In this document: positions 45,852-46,691 of the stretch, piece after piece
Position numbering within the stretch: position 1 is the first letter of the stretch
Layout of the letters: the number at the start of each line of letters is the position of its first letter
Assembly: GCA_026417515.1 (NCBI GenBank)
Contig: JAOADC010000012.1
Coordinates: forward strand, 1 to 46,691
Source of the DNA: Actinomycetota bacterium
GTDB taxonomy: Bacteria > Actinomycetota > Aquicultoria > SKW223
Length of the DNA: 46,691 nt
Direction of reading: 5' to 3'
Made by a program: the position numbers and the translations under genes
The notes under the pieces: model-generated
Database searches by the model: none
Told to the model about the DNA's origin: nothing
Seen by the model: only the letters and a program-made list of their open reading frames with translations

Positions 45852-46691
45852 TTATTTTCTTTTCTTTGCCCCTGTGATTTTAAATCCATCTATTTTTATA
45901 GCTGGAAAGAGCGAATAACCGAACAAAGGGGAAACAAGTTTGGTTTCGCTACCAACTTCAGTTACCCTTTTTAGTGCTTCTGGAACGCTCTGAGTGAATC
46001 TTAAATCATATACAGGTTCTGCTACTTCACCCTTTTCGATGAAGAAAGTTCCGTCTCTCGTCATACCTGTGATGACACCATTCTTTTCATCTTCAATGTT
46101 TGTATAATTAAGACGCGTAATAAGAATCCCTCGTTCAACCTTTGAAATCATCTGTTCAAGGGTTCTGTTTCCTGGGGAGAAGCAAAGATTGATGGGCGCC
46201 GGACCGTGTGGATTGGGTAGAGGAAGTGCATGGCCGGTCGATTTTTTCCCTTCTTTTCTTGCAGTTTCGGTGTCGTAAACAACTCCACTCACAACACCTT
46301 TGGTAATAAGTGGAACTTTTTGCTTTGAAACACCTTCAAAATCAAAAGGAATTCTGATTTGACCTTCTTCTTGAGAACTATCAAAAAGATCCACATTTGG
46401 CGAAAACACTTGAGCACCCATCTTATCTGAGATGTAAGAGCGTCCTTCTTGATACATTTTTGCGCCAAAACCATATATGGAAAAAAGCTCAACGAACTCA
46501 CTCGAGGCTTCTGGTTCAAGAATAACTTCATAATCTCCTGGCTCCACTTCAACCACTTTGCCATAATGTGATGCTTTGGAAACAGCTCTTTCAAGTTCGT
46601 TCATAATTATGAACGGTTCAAACTGATGTGATATATAAGATCCAAATCCTGAAATCTCATCCCTTTCTGCAATGAATTCGATTTTTATGAG
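45852..46691 (-). CDS. TldD/PmbA family protein, C-terminal part (5' end outside window)
   Basis: The frame is open to the window edge, giving at least 279 residues, so the ATG at 46604 is probably internal. The visible part is the C-terminal domain of the TldD/PmbA (TldE) family: GFGSYISHQFEP, VPLITKGVVSGVVYDTETA, TGHALPLPNPHGPAPINLCF, LEQMISKVERGILITRL and TRDGTFFIEKGEVAEPVYDLRFTQS (cited by position). TldD-TldE complexes are metalloproteases that cleave unfolded peptides, best known from microcin and antitoxin processing. The HExxxH metal site would distinguish the TldD partner from TldE but is not in the visible part. Confidence 0.88.
   Translation of the reverse strand, partial: LIKIEFIAERDEISGFGSYISHQFEPFIIMNELERAVSKASHYGKVVEVEPGDYEVILEPEASSEFVELFSIYGFGAKMYQEGRSYISDKMGAQVFSPNVDLFDSSQEEGQIRIPFDFEGVSKQKVPLITKGVVSGVVYDTETARKEGKKSTGHALPLPNPHGPAPINLCFSPGNRTLEQMISKVERGILITRLNYTNIEDEKNGVITGMTRDGTFFIEKGEVAEPVYDLRFTQSVPEALKRVTEVGSETKLVSPLFGYSLFPAIKIDGFKITGAKKRK

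Overview
The window is 46.7 kb of AT-rich bacterial DNA (roughly 60% A+T by eye), gene-dense and almost entirely on the + strand. There are no insertion sequences, phage genes or CRISPR arrays, and no gene-free stretch longer than about 300 bases. Shine-Dalgarno (SD) sequences are strong (AGGAGG-like), TTG starts are frequent, and TAA, TGA and TAG are all used as stops. The content suggests an anaerobic, amino-acid-using, possibly thermophilic bacterium: a V-type ATPase, a ferredoxin-dependent indolepyruvate oxidoreductase, ferredoxin-domain proteins and no respiratory genes. Firmicutes-type AbrB, Veg, SpoVG and a 3D-domain protein occur without dedicated sporulation genes. A deep-branching lineage related to Firmicutes (something like Caldisericota or Coprothermobacterota) would fit, but this is a guess.

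Region 1 (1-20.7 kb) is housekeeping. The order rsmI, abrB, metG, tatD, 3D protein, rsmA, veg, ispE, ridA, spoVG, glmU, prs, rplY/ctc, pth, mfd, prsA-like, mazG is essentially the Bacillus subtilis order from abrB to yabN. It then continues as eno, divIC/ftsB, S1 protein, DUF501, ppx. The eno-ftsB-DUF501-ppx part is the arrangement I associate with Actinobacteria. tRNA-Gln(UUG) sits just before glmU and tRNA-Leu(UAA) follows ppx.

Region 2 (20.9-23.8 kb) is a redox cluster and holds the main discovery. An 81-codon glutaredoxin gene has an in-frame UGA exactly where the first catalytic cysteine should be (U-P-Y-C), followed 21 nt later by a good bacterial SECIS-like hairpin. It is therefore a predicted selenocysteine glutaredoxin that ordinary gene calling would miss. 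It abuts an AhpF-like thioredoxin reductase, a GCS2-family carboxylate-amine ligase and phosphatidylserine decarboxylase.

Region 3 (23.9-34.8 kb) is an amino-acid uptake and oxidation module: iorAB, an ACT-domain protein, a complete LivKHMGF ABC transporter, two tandem phenylacetate-CoA ligase paralogues, a second ACT protein, and a small SHOCT membrane protein whose SD may be masked by a hairpin. A strong terminator closes this region.

Region 4 (34.9-45.7 kb) has a DUF362-ferredoxin protein, an unusual tail-anchored Sm-like protein with a Glu-rich linker, and a nine-gene V/A-type ATPase operon (H-I-K-E-C-F-A-B-D). Its K subunit carries the residues that bind Na+ in Enterococcus hirae NtpK. 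A convergent, truncated TldD/PmbA gene ends the window.

All calls come from reading the sequence and from family knowledge; no database search was run.
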